Positions 9,066-17,622 of a stretch of 64,000 nt of DNA are shown here, piece after piece. The first letter of the stretch is position 1; each line of letters begins with the position of its first letter. Both the position numbers and the translations under genes were made by a program. The stretch comes from Bradyrhizobium sp. CSA207 (lineage in GTDB: Bacteria > Pseudomonadota > Alphaproteobacteria > Rhizobiales > Xanthobacteraceae): positions 62,001 through 126,000 of the forward strand of contig NZ_JAACFT010000017.1 in NCBI RefSeq assembly GCF_029051685.1. The letters are read 5' to 3'. A model generated the notes under the pieces. That model was not told the DNA's origin. It made no database searches and was given only the letters and a program-made list of their open reading frames with translations.

Positions 9066-10055
9066 TTGACGCGGGCAAGGAAGTCGCGACCCACCACGAC
9101 CCCGACAGCGATCGCTCGCGCCAGGCCCGCGACGAGACGCAATGCCCTGCCCGGCCGGCTGAGCGCCGGCATGGCCTGTGACACCGCCTTTCGGATCATC
9201 GCTCGCCGTCACCTCGACGCCGTCCTCGCCCAACATGAGGGCACCTGCCGTGGCGATCCGGACGCGCTGCACCAGATCAGGATCGCGCTGACACATCTGC
9301 GGACCGCCATTCGCTTCTTTACGCCGATGGTCGGCGACGCGCTGCGGCCGGAGGTCTGGAGAGAACTGAAGTGGCTGAACAGCCAGCTCGGCATGGTACG
9401 GGACCTCGACGTGGCGATTGAACGCGTCGTTGCCGAGAGCGGCGACGAGCTCGCCGTGATTGCCGAGCTCCAGCATTGGGACGAGAAGCGCGCCGAGAGT
9501 CATCGCCTGCTGGCGCGCGCGCTGCAATCGGCGCGATATCGCCGCCTGGTCGAGCAGACCTCGGCCTGGATCGAGAGCGGGCCCTGGTCGACCAGGCGCA
9601 GCAAGGAGGCCATCCGACTTCGCCGCTGCTCGCTCGCCGACCACGCCACTGCGCAGCTGGCCGGATGGGAAAAGACGTTGCTCAAGAAGGCTCGGAAGCT
9701 CAGCCAGCTCAACGTCAAGAAGCGGCACAAGCTGCGGCTTCTCAACAAGAGAATGACCTATTCGATCGAGTCGCTGGAGGATCTGTTCACCGACAGGTCG
9801 CTGACGAAGCAGAAGTCCATCCTCAAGCAATTGCGCAAGGCGCAACGATCGCTCGGACAGCTGAACGATGACGCGCGAGGCCAAGCGCTGGCGGCATCAT
9901 TGAACGGAGCCGGCCTCGAGGCCGGCGCCCGTTTCCTCAACCGCAAGCGCGAAAAGAAGCTGCTGCAAATCGCCTCGACGGCCTACCGAAGACTGGGAAA
10001 GGCCAAGCCCTTCCGTTCCTCCGATCTCGCGCCGAATTCGGAACCTGGGGACTAG
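9066..10055 (+). CDS. CHAD domain protein
   Basis: 329 residues, cytoplasmic, all-alpha CHAD domain. The conserved opening helix is DALHQIRIALTHLRTAIRFF (about residues 65-84). Basic and histidine residues are abundant throughout, and the closing helix is rich in lysine (RKREKKLLQIA). CHAD domains bind inorganic polyphosphate (family knowledge), so a link to polyphosphate granules is plausible. The TTG at 9066 gives the full frame, while an ATG at 9171 (MACDTAFRII) also begins just before the conserved domain; the start is uncertain. The stop overlaps the stop of the convergent PHA synthase gene by four bases. A polyphosphate binder next to a polyester synthase suggests storage-granule biology. 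Confidence 0.85.
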   Translation: MTRARKSRPTTTPTAIARARPATRRNALPGRLSAGMACDTAFRIIARRHLDAVLAQHEGTCRGDPDALHQIRIALTHLRTAIRFFTPMVGDALRPEVWRELKWLNSQLGMVRDLDVAIERVVAESGDELAVIAELQHWDEKRAESHRLLARALQSARYRRLVEQTSAWIESGPWSTRRSKEAIRLRRCSLADHATAQLAGWEKTLLKKARKLSQLNVKKRHKLRLLNKRMTYSIESLEDLFTDRSLTKQKSILKQLRKAQRSLGQLNDDARGQALAASLNGAGLEAGARFLNRKREKKLLQIASTAYRRLGKAKPFRSSDLAPNSEPGD

Positions 10056-11893
10056 CTATGGACGTAGTCTCCCGGCGCGTCGGGCAGGCCGTCAACGTCT
10101 CCAAACCCGATCGGCGGTGGACCTCCGAACTCACCAGAGCGGGAGGCGAGCCATCCGGCCCATTCCGGCCACCACGCCCCCTCAACATGCGGTGCCAGCT
10201 TCAGCCATTCGTCCGGGCCGACATAGGGCGCGTCCGCGGCCTTGATCATCACCTGATAGCTGTGTCCGGGCTCGTCGGGCGGCGCGACGACGCCGGCATT
10301 GTGGCCGCCGCTGGTCAACAGGAACGTCACGTCGGCGTCGACCTGATAGTGGATCTTGTAGACCGACCGCCACGGCGCCACGTGATCGGCCAGCGTGCCG
10401 ACCACGAAAGTCGGCGCATGGATGTCGGAGAGGGAGATACCCCTGTCTTCGACGCGATAGCGGCCCTCGGCCAGATCATTGTTGAGAAACAGCTTGCGTA
10501 GATACTCGGAGTGCATGCGATAGGGCAGCCGCGTGGCGTCGGCGTTCCAGGCCATCAGGTCGCTCGGCGGCGCCGACTCCCCCATCAGATAGTCGTGCGA
10601 CAGCCGCGACCAGATCAGATCGTTCGAGCGCAGGAGCTGGAATGCGCCCGCCATCTGCGTCGTATCGAGATAGCCGCGCTCCCACATGACGTCTTCGAGG
10701 AAGGAGACCTGGCTCTCGTTGATGAAAAGCGTCAGCTCGCCGGCCTCGGTGAAGTCGGTCTGCGCGGCGAGGAGCGTGATCGTGCCGAGACGGTTGTCGC
10801 CATCGCGCGCCATCGCGGCGGCGGCGATCGATAGCAAGGTACCACCCAAACAATAGCCGAGCCCATGTATCTTCCGAGCGGGCATGATCCGGCCGACCGC
10901 ACCCAGAGCGACCATCACGCCCAGCTTGCGATAGTCATCGAAAGCGACGTTCCGGTCCTTCGCATCCGGATTACGCCAGGAGATCATGAACACAGTAAAA
11001 CCCTGACCGGTAAGATACCTGACCAGCGAATTCTGGGGCGACAGGTCGAGGATGTAGTATTTCATGATCCAGGCCGGCACGATCAGGATCGGCTCCGGCC
11101 GCACTTTTGCGGTCGTCGGCTGGTACTGGATCAGTTCGATCAGCTCGTTGCGGTAGACGACCTTGCCAGGTGAAGCCGCAACCGTCTTGCCGACGACGAA
11201 CTGCTCATCGCCGGCCGGCTTTGCGGCAGAGAGCAGGCGCATCAAGTCGCTGCACCAGTTCTGCCAACCGAAGACAAAATTCTCTCCGCCGCTCCTGAAC
11301 GCCTTCCCCAGCACCTCCGGATTGGTCACGGCGAAATTCGACGGCGCCAGCATGTCGAGCATCTGGCGCACCGAGAACTCGACAATGGCTTCATTTGCAC
11401 GCGAAACACCCCGCACGCCGATCGCCGCGTCGTGCCACCAGCGCTCGCCAAGCAGAAATGCCTGCGCAAGCAGATTGAACGGCGCGGTCTCCCATTGTGA
11501 GTCCCTGAAGCGGCGATCTCGCCCCTGCGGCTGGATCACCGACCATGGCTTTTGCTCCGGAGAGGTCGCGTGTGCGACAGCTTCCAGCAACCGGCCGGTG
11601 TCGCGAAGGACGTTGCGCGCTATCTCCGTCTGGCGCTGCGGCGCCGCGGCCAGATGCGCACTCCAATCGAGCCAGGCAAGCGACAGAGCCACCGGCGAAA
11701 TCCCGCTCGTGAAGCGCGCCAGCATCGCATGGAATGCGCGATCGAGAGGATATGGTTCCGACGCCGGCTCGGGATTCGCGGCTGGATTGTTGGCAAGCCT
11801 TTTGGTGGTTGTCGTAGAGGGAGCAATGCGCTGGACGGAGGGCGCCAGCGCCGCCGGCTCTTGGGTCCGCGGAACGATCGGTACGACGCTCAT
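10052..11893 (-). CDS. phaC: Poly(3-hydroxyalkanoate) synthase, class I-like
   Basis: 613-residue alpha/beta-hydrolase-fold polyester synthase that polymerises 3-hydroxyacyl-CoA into storage granules. The lipase-like box with the catalytic cysteine is GYCLGGT. The catalytic aspartate lies in GTLADHVAPW and the histidine in SGGHNAGV. The N-terminal region (~75-200) is the class I PhaC_N domain. Length is typical for class I (about 560-620). The first ~45 residues are low-complexity and Pro/Ala/Thr-rich. The start is ATG 11893, with AGGA upstream. No phaAB, phaR or phasin gene is nearby, so this may be a secondary PhaC paralogue. It is transcribed away from a CBS protein, with a FixK-like box in the shared promoter region. 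Confidence 0.9.
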   Translation of the reverse strand: MSVVPIVPRTQEPAALAPSVQRIAPSTTTTKRLANNPAANPEPASEPYPLDRAFHAMLARFTSGISPVALSLAWLDWSAHLAAAPQRQTEIARNVLRDTGRLLEAVAHATSPEQKPWSVIQPQGRDRRFRDSQWETAPFNLLAQAFLLGERWWHDAAIGVRGVSRANEAIVEFSVRQMLDMLAPSNFAVTNPEVLGKAFRSGGENFVFGWQNWCSDLMRLLSAAKPAGDEQFVVGKTVAASPGKVVYRNELIELIQYQPTTAKVRPEPILIVPAWIMKYYILDLSPQNSLVRYLTGQGFTVFMISWRNPDAKDRNVAFDDYRKLGVMVALGAVGRIMPARKIHGLGYCLGGTLLSIAAAAMARDGDNRLGTITLLAAQTDFTEAGELTLFINESQVSFLEDVMWERGYLDTTQMAGAFQLLRSNDLIWSRLSHDYLMGESAPPSDLMAWNADATRLPYRMHSEYLRKLFLNNDLAEGRYRVEDRGISLSDIHAPTFVVGTLADHVAPWRSVYKIHYQVDADVTFLLTSGGHNAGVVAPPDEPGHSYQVMIKAADAPYVGPDEWLKLAPHVEGAWWPEWAGWLASRSGEFGGPPPIGFGDVDGLPDAPGDYVHS

Positions 11894-12016
11894 GGCTCAA
11901 TATTCCTGCGCGGTTCTGTTCTTCGTCGGCAGCAGGATATGGCCACGCGGTTCGTACGCGTTTGAGCTGCATCAATTTCGCATGCCAATCACAAGGCACG
12001 ACCGGCCTTCCCCGCT

Positions 12017-12030
12017 TGACCTGGGTCAAA
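12017..12030. promoter_or_regulatory. FixK/FNR-like box between phaC and the CBS gene
   Basis: TTGACCTGGGTCAA is a perfect dyad (TTGAC/GTCAA). It is centred 71 nt before the CBS gene start and 130 nt before phaC. It is a variant of the FixK consensus with the half-site TTGAC. Confidence 0.6.
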
Positions 12031-12094
12031 CCGCGCCTTGCCGCCTGCACTAGATTTTGCCTATCGAAATTGTCCACACCTGCGGAGTTCCACC

Positions 12095-12823
12095 ATGCGC
12101 GCCCACCAGATCATGACCCGGTCGGTCATCTCGGTTACCCCCGACGCCAGCATTGTCGAGGCGGCGAACATCATGCTGCAGCGGCATGTCAGCGGTCTCA
12201 CCGTGGTCGACGAAGCGGGCAAGCTCGTCGGCATCGTTTCAGAAGGCGACTTCATCCGCCGCAGCGAAATCGGCACCGGACGCAAACGCGGGCGTTGGCT
12301 GAAATTCATCCTCGGTCCCGGCAAGTCGGCGAGCGACTTCGTCCATGAGCATGGTCGCAAGGTCTCGGAAGTGATGACCGCCACGCCCGTGACCATCACC
12401 GAGGATACCGCACTCGCCGAGATCGTCGATCTCATGGAACGCAACAATGTGAAACGGCTGCCGGTGGTCCGCGGCGACAAGGTCGTCGGCATCGTGTCGC
12501 GCGCCAATCTATTGCAGGCGGTGGCGGGTCTCGCCCGCGAGGTGCCGGATCCGACTGCCGACGACGATCACGTTCGCAGCCGCATCATCGACGCCATGGA
12601 GAAGAGCGACTGGTGCCCGTTCGGCCTCAACGTCATCGTTCGCGATGGCATCGTTCACCTCAGTGGCGTCATCACCGAAGAGGGAGCCCGGCAGGCAGCG
12701 GTCGTTGCAGCTGAGAACGTAGATGGCGTGAAAAAGGTGCACGACCATCTATGCTGGGTCGACACCATGTCGGGCGTCTATCTGAACTCGCCTGAGGACG
12801 ACGAGCTTGCCAAGGCAAGCTGA
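12095..12823 (+). CDS. CBS-pair and BON domain protein
   Basis: 242 residues. Two CBS motifs form a Bateman module (about 1-145: MRAHQIMTRSVISVTPDASI and VSEVMTATPVTITEDTALAE), the type that senses adenylates. A C-terminal BON domain follows (about 155-230: VIVRDGIVHLSGVITEEGAR). There is no signal peptide, so it is cytoplasmic although BON domains often bind lipid. The start is ATG 12095 with GGAG at good spacing; the open frame continues to 12038 without a better site. Proteins of this layout are common in low-oxygen regulons of alphaproteobacteria. The FixK-like box 71 nt upstream fits that. Confidence 0.88.
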   Translation: MRAHQIMTRSVISVTPDASIVEAANIMLQRHVSGLTVVDEAGKLVGIVSEGDFIRRSEIGTGRKRGRWLKFILGPGKSASDFVHEHGRKVSEVMTATPVTITEDTALAEIVDLMERNNVKRLPVVRGDKVVGIVSRANLLQAVAGLAREVPDPTADDDHVRSRIIDAMEKSDWCPFGLNVIVRDGIVHLSGVITEEGARQAAVVAAENVDGVKKVHDHLCWVDTMSGVYLNSPEDDELAKAS

Positions 12824-12862
12824 TCGGCGGTCAGGATCGAAGGGTAGAGCGCCGAACGCAGC

Positions 12863-13327
12863 TTAGCGCGGAACGACGGCGGTGGCCTCGATTTCGACGC
12901 GCGCTGCCTTCTCGACGAGACGGACGACCTGAACCAGCGCCATCGCAGGATAGTGCGCGCCGAAGATCGTCCGATAGATCTTTCCGAGCTCCTTCAGGTT
13001 CGCCATGTATTCGTCCATCTCGACGACGTACCAGGTCAAGCGAACGAGATGCTCGGGTCGCGCGCCGGCCTCGGCGAGAATTGCCGCAATATTGCGCAGG
13101 GTCTGCCCTACCTGCCCGACAAAGCCATCCGCCAGACGCTCCTCGGCATCCCAGCCGATCACCCCGCCGGTCACGACGATGCGGCCATCCGCGGCCATGC
13201 CGTTGGCATAGCCCTTCGGCATCGGCCAGCCGGGCGGCTGAAGCACTTGCACCGGAGAAGGAGCTTCATTCTCGGCGGCGGTCGGCAGCACCGCAACCTG
13301 CGGCCCCTTCGGCGTCGTCCCGGACAC
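12863..13327 (-). CDS. RidA-family enamine/imine deaminase
   Basis: 154-residue RidA/YjgF/UK114 protein. RidA hydrolyses reactive enamine/imine intermediates to ketones plus ammonia. The catalytic-type arginine is in the C-terminal motif VVRLVEKAARVEIEATAVVP. An N-terminal extension of about 25 residues precedes the domain. The gene lies 15 nt downstream of the aminobenzoate-type CoA ligase gene in the same orientation, so they form one operon. This context suggests a dedicated job on an amino-bearing ring-reduction product, such as 2-amino-5-oxocyclohex-1-enecarboxyl-CoA (inference), rather than general damage control. Confidence 0.88.
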   Translation of the reverse strand: MSGTTPKGPQVAVLPTAAENEAPSPVQVLQPPGWPMPKGYANGMAADGRIVVTGGVIGWDAEERLADGFVGQVGQTLRNIAAILAEAGARPEHLVRLTWYVVEMDEYMANLKELGKIYRTIFGAHYPAMALVQVVRLVEKAARVEIEATAVVPR

Positions 13328-13342
13328 TTTTCTATCCTTTTC

Positions 13343-15034
13343 TCATTCTGCCGCGACGCCCGATGACGTCGCTGCGGCTTGCGCCAGTTGCCGCAGGGCA
13401 AAGCGCTTCAACTTGCCGGTCTCTGTCTTCGGCAATTGCGTCACAAACTCGATCGCGCGCGGATATTTGTAAGGCGCGATCTCGCGCTTGACATGCTCCT
13501 GCAATTCAGCCGCGAGCTGGGCATCCGGCGTTACGCCGGGTGCGGCGATCACATAGGCCTTCACGATCATTCCGCGCGCCTCGTCCGGCGCACCGACGAC
13601 TCCACACTCGACGACAGACGGATGCGTGAGCAGCGCCGCCTCGACATCCGTGCCGGCGATATTGTACCCGGCCGACACGATCATGTCGTCGGAGCGTGAC
13701 TGATACCAGAAGTAGCCGTCGGTATCCATCAGGTAGGTGTCGCCGGTGATGTTCCAGCCGTTCTGGACGTATTTGCGCTGGCGGTCGTCAGCGAGATAGC
13801 GACAGCCGGTCGGCCCGCGCACCGCAAGGCGCCCCATCGTGCCCGGTGGCACATCATTGCCGGCGTCATCGACGATCTTTGCCTCATAGCCCGGAACGGG
13901 CTTGCCGGTCGCCCCAGGGCGGATCTCATCTTCGGTCGCGCTGATGAAGATGTGCAGCATCTCGGTCGCGCCGATGCCGTCCATCAGCTTGATGCCGGTC
14001 GCCTTGAGCCAGGCATCGAAGGTCGGCTTGGGCAGCGTCTCGCCCGCCGAGACGCACTTGCGGAGCGAGGAAATGTCGCGGCCTGCGAGCTTGCCGATCA
14101 TGGCCCGATACGCCGTTGGCGCCGTGAAGCAGACGGTGGTCTTGTACTGCTCGATCGCCGTCAGGATATCGTCGGGCGTCGTCTTCTCCAGCACAACGAA
14201 GGAAGCGCCGATATGCATCGGGAACAGCACGCCGCCGAAACCGAAGGTGAAAGCAAGCGGCGCCGAGCCGACGAAGCGGTCCTTCTGCTCGGCCCGCAAA
14301 ATATTGTGCGCATAGCCGTCGCACACCGCCAGCATGTCCCGATGGAAATGTATGGTGCCCTTGGGATCGCCGGTCGTGCCCGACGTGAAGGCGATCAGGC
14401 AGATGTCGTCGGAGGCGGTATCGACCGCCCTGAACTCGGGACTTGCGTCGGCGATCAACGCATCGAGCGAGTCCGCCGCACCGTCGCCCCAATACACGAC
14501 CCGCTTGAGAGCGGGCGCGACCGCTTTCGTCTTTTCCATCTCGTCGGAAAGCTTCCCGTCACAGAGCGCGAGCGCGATCTCGGCCTTCTGGATCGGATAG
14601 GACAGCTCCTTGGCGCGCAGCAGCGGCATGGTGGCGACGACGATGCCGCCGGCCTTGATCACCGCGAGATAGGTCGCAACCATCATCGGATTGTTGGCCG
14701 AACGCAGCAGCACGCGGCCGCCGGTCACCAGACCGAGCTCGCCGACCAGCACATTGGCGATGCGGTTCACGAGCGCTTGCAGCTCGCGATAGCTGTAGCT
14801 GACGGCGGGACTGATGACGCAGGGCGCATCGCCATGCCCCTGCTCGACCCAACGATCGAGGAAATAGCTGACGCAGTTCAATCGCTGCGGATAGTGCAGC
14901 TCCGGCCGCGTGAAGATGAATTCGGGCCAGAGCTCTCGCGGCGGCAGATGTTGCCGCGCAAACGTATCGACATGGGCGGTCGCGGCGTTGCCGTCATGCG
15001 AGCCCGAGACTTGAACCTTGGCGGCGTTGGCCAT
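13343..15034 (-). CDS. Benzoate / 2-aminobenzoate-CoA ligase (AMP-forming)
   Basis: 563-residue member of the acyl-adenylate family that activates an aromatic acid with ATP and CoA. The phosphate loop is FTSGTTGDPKGT, the adenine region SAPLAFTFGFGGVLFP, and the C-terminal catalytic lysine lies in LPKTETGKLKR. Overall it resembles benzoate-CoA ligases and 2-aminobenzoate-CoA ligase of the Azoarcus evansii aerobic pathway. The aminobenzoate reading rests on context: RidA is cotranscribed, and a monooxygenase/reductase fusion follows 4 kb away under the same operator. A MarR-type operator (15086-15099) lies 52 nt before the start. Benzoate itself remains possible as a substrate. Confidence 0.88.
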   Translation of the reverse strand: MANAAKVQVSGSHDGNAATAHVDTFARQHLPPRELWPEFIFTRPELHYPQRLNCVSYFLDRWVEQGHGDAPCVISPAVSYSYRELQALVNRIANVLVGELGLVTGGRVLLRSANNPMMVATYLAVIKAGGIVVATMPLLRAKELSYPIQKAEIALALCDGKLSDEMEKTKAVAPALKRVVYWGDGAADSLDALIADASPEFRAVDTASDDICLIAFTSGTTGDPKGTIHFHRDMLAVCDGYAHNILRAEQKDRFVGSAPLAFTFGFGGVLFPMHIGASFVVLEKTTPDDILTAIEQYKTTVCFTAPTAYRAMIGKLAGRDISSLRKCVSAGETLPKPTFDAWLKATGIKLMDGIGATEMLHIFISATEDEIRPGATGKPVPGYEAKIVDDAGNDVPPGTMGRLAVRGPTGCRYLADDRQRKYVQNGWNITGDTYLMDTDGYFWYQSRSDDMIVSAGYNIAGTDVEAALLTHPSVVECGVVGAPDEARGMIVKAYVIAAPGVTPDAQLAAELQEHVKREIAPYKYPRAIEFVTQLPKTETGKLKRFALRQLAQAAATSSGVAAE

Positions 15035-15085
15035 CGCACGCTCCTTTCAGCATGGAAAGCACCCGGCAGCACTAACTTGGAAACA

Positions 15086-15099
15086 TTTTAGGCTTAAAA
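15086..15099. promoter_or_regulatory. Putative MarR operator, site A
   Basis: TTTTAGGCTTAAAA is a near-perfect palindrome, 52 nt upstream of the CoA-ligase start. It shares an extended flank (AATTTCGCG on the plus-strand right side) with site D. Confidence 0.65.
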
Positions 15100-15182
15100 C
15101 AATTTCGCGCAATAGCCGATTTTGGGCAGCCCATGCTTTTTCCTGCGGCAAATGGGGTCGGTGGGCGCGGAAGCCCGCTGAC

Positions 15183-15674
15183 CTAGGTGCGGCGGCGACC
15201 GGCCGATTTCTGGGCCGACGCCTTGGTCTTGGCCAGCAGCCGCATCAGCTCGCGCACATCCTTCGGAGAAAGATCGGCGAAGAGATCCGCGATCCAGGTC
15301 TCGTGTTCCGCAGCCATTCTGCGAAAATCGGCCCGACCAAGCTTGGTGAGCCGGATCACCTGAACCCGACGGTCGGTGTCGGACGTGCGACGATCGAGAT
15401 GGCCGGATTCCACGAGCCGCTCGACGAGGCCGGTGACGTTGCCGTTGGACACCATCATGCGCTTGGAGACATCGGAGAGGGTCATGCCGTCAGGCGCCTT
15501 GTCGAGCTGCGCCATCAAATCGAAACGGGGCAACGTGACGTCAAAGCGCTGCCGCAACCGGCCGCGGACCTCGCCCTCGATCAGGGTCGTGCAGGTCAAG
15601 AGGCGCAGCCACAGCCGCAGCTCTTCGGCGTGGTCCTCCGGCGTTTCAACGGCCTTGGTCTCGGAATCGAGCAT
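15183..15674 (-). CDS. MarR-family transcriptional regulator
   Basis: 163-residue winged-helix regulator. The recognition region is MTLSDVSKRMMVSNGNVTGL and the wing is the typical SDTDRRVQVIRLTKLG. Such MarR proteins usually repress and release DNA on binding an aromatic acid or its CoA thioester. I start at ATG 15674 (MLDSETK). The frame stays open to 15809, but the extra residues overlap operator-like palindromes and read as non-coding; GTG 15687-15689 is an alternative. Sites B and C lie in the divergent gap between this gene and the binding-protein gene, so autoregulation is likely. It is the only regulator in the catabolic block. Confidence 0.9.
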   Translation of the reverse strand: MLDSETKAVETPEDHAEELRLWLRLLTCTTLIEGEVRGRLRQRFDVTLPRFDLMAQLDKAPDGMTLSDVSKRMMVSNGNVTGLVERLVESGHLDRRTSDTDRRVQVIRLTKLGRADFRRMAAEHETWIADLFADLSPKDVRELMRLLAKTKASAQKSAGRRRT

Positions 15675-15727
15675 CTGGGGTGCAGTCACTGGCGGCTGGC
15701 ATTGGCGCCGGCACGGATTCCCTAACA

Positions 15728-15742
15728 TTTTGAGCTTCAAAT
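15728..15742. promoter_or_regulatory. Putative MarR operator, site B
   Basis: TTTTGAGCTTCAAAT is palindromic and lies 54 nt upstream of the MarR start codon. It is 69 bp from site C, start to start. Confidence 0.6.
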
Positions 15743-15796
15743 AAATTGGCGGTCGCCGCAAGTCCAAAGCTGCAACAATCGACCGCAGCCAATTTC

Positions 15797-15811
15797 TTTT
15801 AGGCTTCAAAT
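15797..15811. promoter_or_regulatory. Putative MarR operator, site C
   Basis: TTTTAGGCTTCAAAT, followed by AATTGGCC as at site B, sits on the binding-protein side of the divergent promoter region. Confidence 0.6.
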
Positions 15812-15952
15812 AATTGGCCCGCAGCTTGCATGAATGCTGCCCGCGATGAGGCTACGCGCGCGGCCTTGCTTGCCGCGGAAGCCATCATCGGCATAAGCTC
15901 GGATCGGATTACACGGCTTGCGACGCAAGCCCGACAGTCACGGGGACAGATC

Positions 15953-17128
15953 ATGAAGACCCAATTGATTTTTGCCACGGCCGCTTTGCTGCTCGGCACC
16001 GCGGTGAACCCTGTCCTCGCGCAAGAGAAGATCAAGTTGGGTGTGATCGTGACCCTGTCGGGACCCGCCGCCGCGCTTGGCCAACAGGTGCGCGACGGCT
16101 TTGCGCTCGCGGTGAAGGATCTCGGCGGCAAGATGGGCGGCCGGGATGTCGAGGTCGTCGTGGTCGACGACGAGCTCAAGCCGGATGCGGCGGTGACCAA
16201 GGTCAAGGGTCTGCTGGAGCGCGAAAAGGTCGACTTCGTGGTCGGCCCGATCTTCTCCAATATTCTCCAGGCAATCCACCGGCCTGTCACGGAATCGAAG
16301 ACCTTTCTGATCAGCCCCAATGCCGGTCCGTCCACCTTCGCCGGCAAGGACTGCAATCCGTTCTTCTATGTGACGTCGTACCAGAACGATCAGGTCCACG
16401 AGATCCTCGGCAAGGTGGCGCAGGATCGAGGATACAAGCGGATGTATCTGATGGTGCCGAACTATCAGGCGGGCAAGGATTCGGTCGCCGGCTTCAAGCT
16501 CGATTACAAGGGCGAGATCGTCGAAGAATCCTACATGCCGCTGAACACGCTGGACTTTCAGCCGGAGCTTTCCAAGATTTCGTCGCAGAAACCCGACGCG
16601 CTCTTCACGTTCATGCCGGGCGGCCTCGGCGTCAACCTCGTGAAGCAATACCGGCAGGCGGGCCTTGCCGATAGCATTCCGGTGCTCTCGGCCTTCACCG
16701 TTGATGAATCGACCCTGCCGGCGCAGCAGGATGCCGCCGTCGGCATGTTCGGCGGCGCGAACTGGGCGCCCAATCTCGACAATCCCCAGAACAAGAAGTT
16801 CGTTGCCGCCTATGAGGCTGCCTATAACGGCGTGCCCGGCACCTATGCCTTCCAGGCGTACGATGCCGCGATGCTGATCGACAGCGCCGTCAAGGCGGTG
16901 AAGGGCGATCTCTCCAACAAGGACGCCGTTGGGGCCGCGTTGAAGAAGGCCGACTTCACTTCGCTGCGCGGCTCCTTCAAGTTCAACGCCAACGGCTATC
17001 CGATTCAGGACTTTTATCTCACCAAGGTCGCCAAGCGTCCGGACGGAAAGTTTCAGACCGAGATCGTCCAGAAGGTCTTTGAGAACTACGGCGATCGCTA
17101 TGCCAAAGATTGCAAGGCGGCGAACTAG
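15953..17128 (+). CDS. Periplasmic binding protein of a Liv-type ABC transporter
   Basis: 391-residue precursor. The signal peptide (MKTQLIFATAALLLGTAVNP) has a likely cleavage after VLA, before QEKIKLG. The mature part is a type I periplasmic binding fold of the LivJ/branched-chain family (KIKLGVIVTLSGPAAALGQQ). Many members bind aromatic acids in alphaproteobacteria. The start is ATG 15953 with GGGGA upstream; the longer open frame from 15830 would bury the signal peptide. No Liv-type permease or ATPase is in the window, so it must use a membrane complex encoded elsewhere. It is cotranscribed with the cupin gene (30-nt gap), downstream of MarR site C. An aromatic substrate is inferred. Confidence 0.9.
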   Translation: MKTQLIFATAALLLGTAVNPVLAQEKIKLGVIVTLSGPAAALGQQVRDGFALAVKDLGGKMGGRDVEVVVVDDELKPDAAVTKVKGLLEREKVDFVVGPIFSNILQAIHRPVTESKTFLISPNAGPSTFAGKDCNPFFYVTSYQNDQVHEILGKVAQDRGYKRMYLMVPNYQAGKDSVAGFKLDYKGEIVEESYMPLNTLDFQPELSKISSQKPDALFTFMPGGLGVNLVKQYRQAGLADSIPVLSAFTVDESTLPAQQDAAVGMFGGANWAPNLDNPQNKKFVAAYEAAYNGVPGTYAFQAYDAAMLIDSAVKAVKGDLSNKDAVGAALKKADFTSLRGSFKFNANGYPIQDFYLTKVAKRPDGKFQTEIVQKVFENYGDRYAKDCKAAN

Positions 17129-17158
17129 GGCCGCGCGTCAAGTTACGGGAGGACATCA

Positions 17159-17614
17159 ATGAAAAGCGAAATCACCGGCATCACGCGGGCCAATGAGGGC
17201 ATCCAGGGCATTTCCTGGAACATCCTCGGCCAGACCTACGTACCAAAGAGCTACGCCGAGCACAGCTTCTCCTGGCACGCGACGCTGCCGCCGGGCACAT
17301 TCGTGCCGCCGCACATTCATCCCGACCAGGACGAATACCTCTATATGCTCGAGGGTAAGCTCGACTTCATGCTCGGGAATTCGGAGTCGCAGGCGACCGC
17401 GGGCGACCTGATCCGTCTCGGCATGGGCGTGCCGCATGGCATCTTCAACAAGTCGGAGCAGACCGCCAAGGTGCTGTTCTGGGTCTCGCCGACCCGCAAG
17501 CTTTTCGACCTGTTCTGGGGCCTTCACAACATGAAGGAACAGAAGCCGGAGGACGTGGTGGCGATGGCCGCCGAGTTCAACATCCACTTCCTGCCGCCAC
17601 CTCCCGGCGGCTAG
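17159..17614 (+). CDS. Cupin-domain protein
   Basis: 151-residue single-domain cupin. Metal-binding motif 1 is visible as PPHIHPDQDEYLYMLEG and motif 2 as GDLIRLGMGVPHGIFN, so a mononuclear metal site is probably kept. Small cupins in aromatic catabolic clusters act as isomerases, decarboxylases or dioxygenases, but the exact reaction cannot be read here. It sits 30 nt after the binding-protein gene and converges on the flavin monooxygenase gene (8-nt gap). GGGAGG is present upstream of the ATG. Confidence 0.8.
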   Translation: MKSEITGITRANEGIQGISWNILGQTYVPKSYAEHSFSWHATLPPGTFVPPHIHPDQDEYLYMLEGKLDFMLGNSESQATAGDLIRLGMGVPHGIFNKSEQTAKVLFWVSPTRKLFDLFWGLHNMKEQKPEDVVAMAAEFNIHFLPPPPGG

Positions 17615-17622
17615 CGGCGGTT

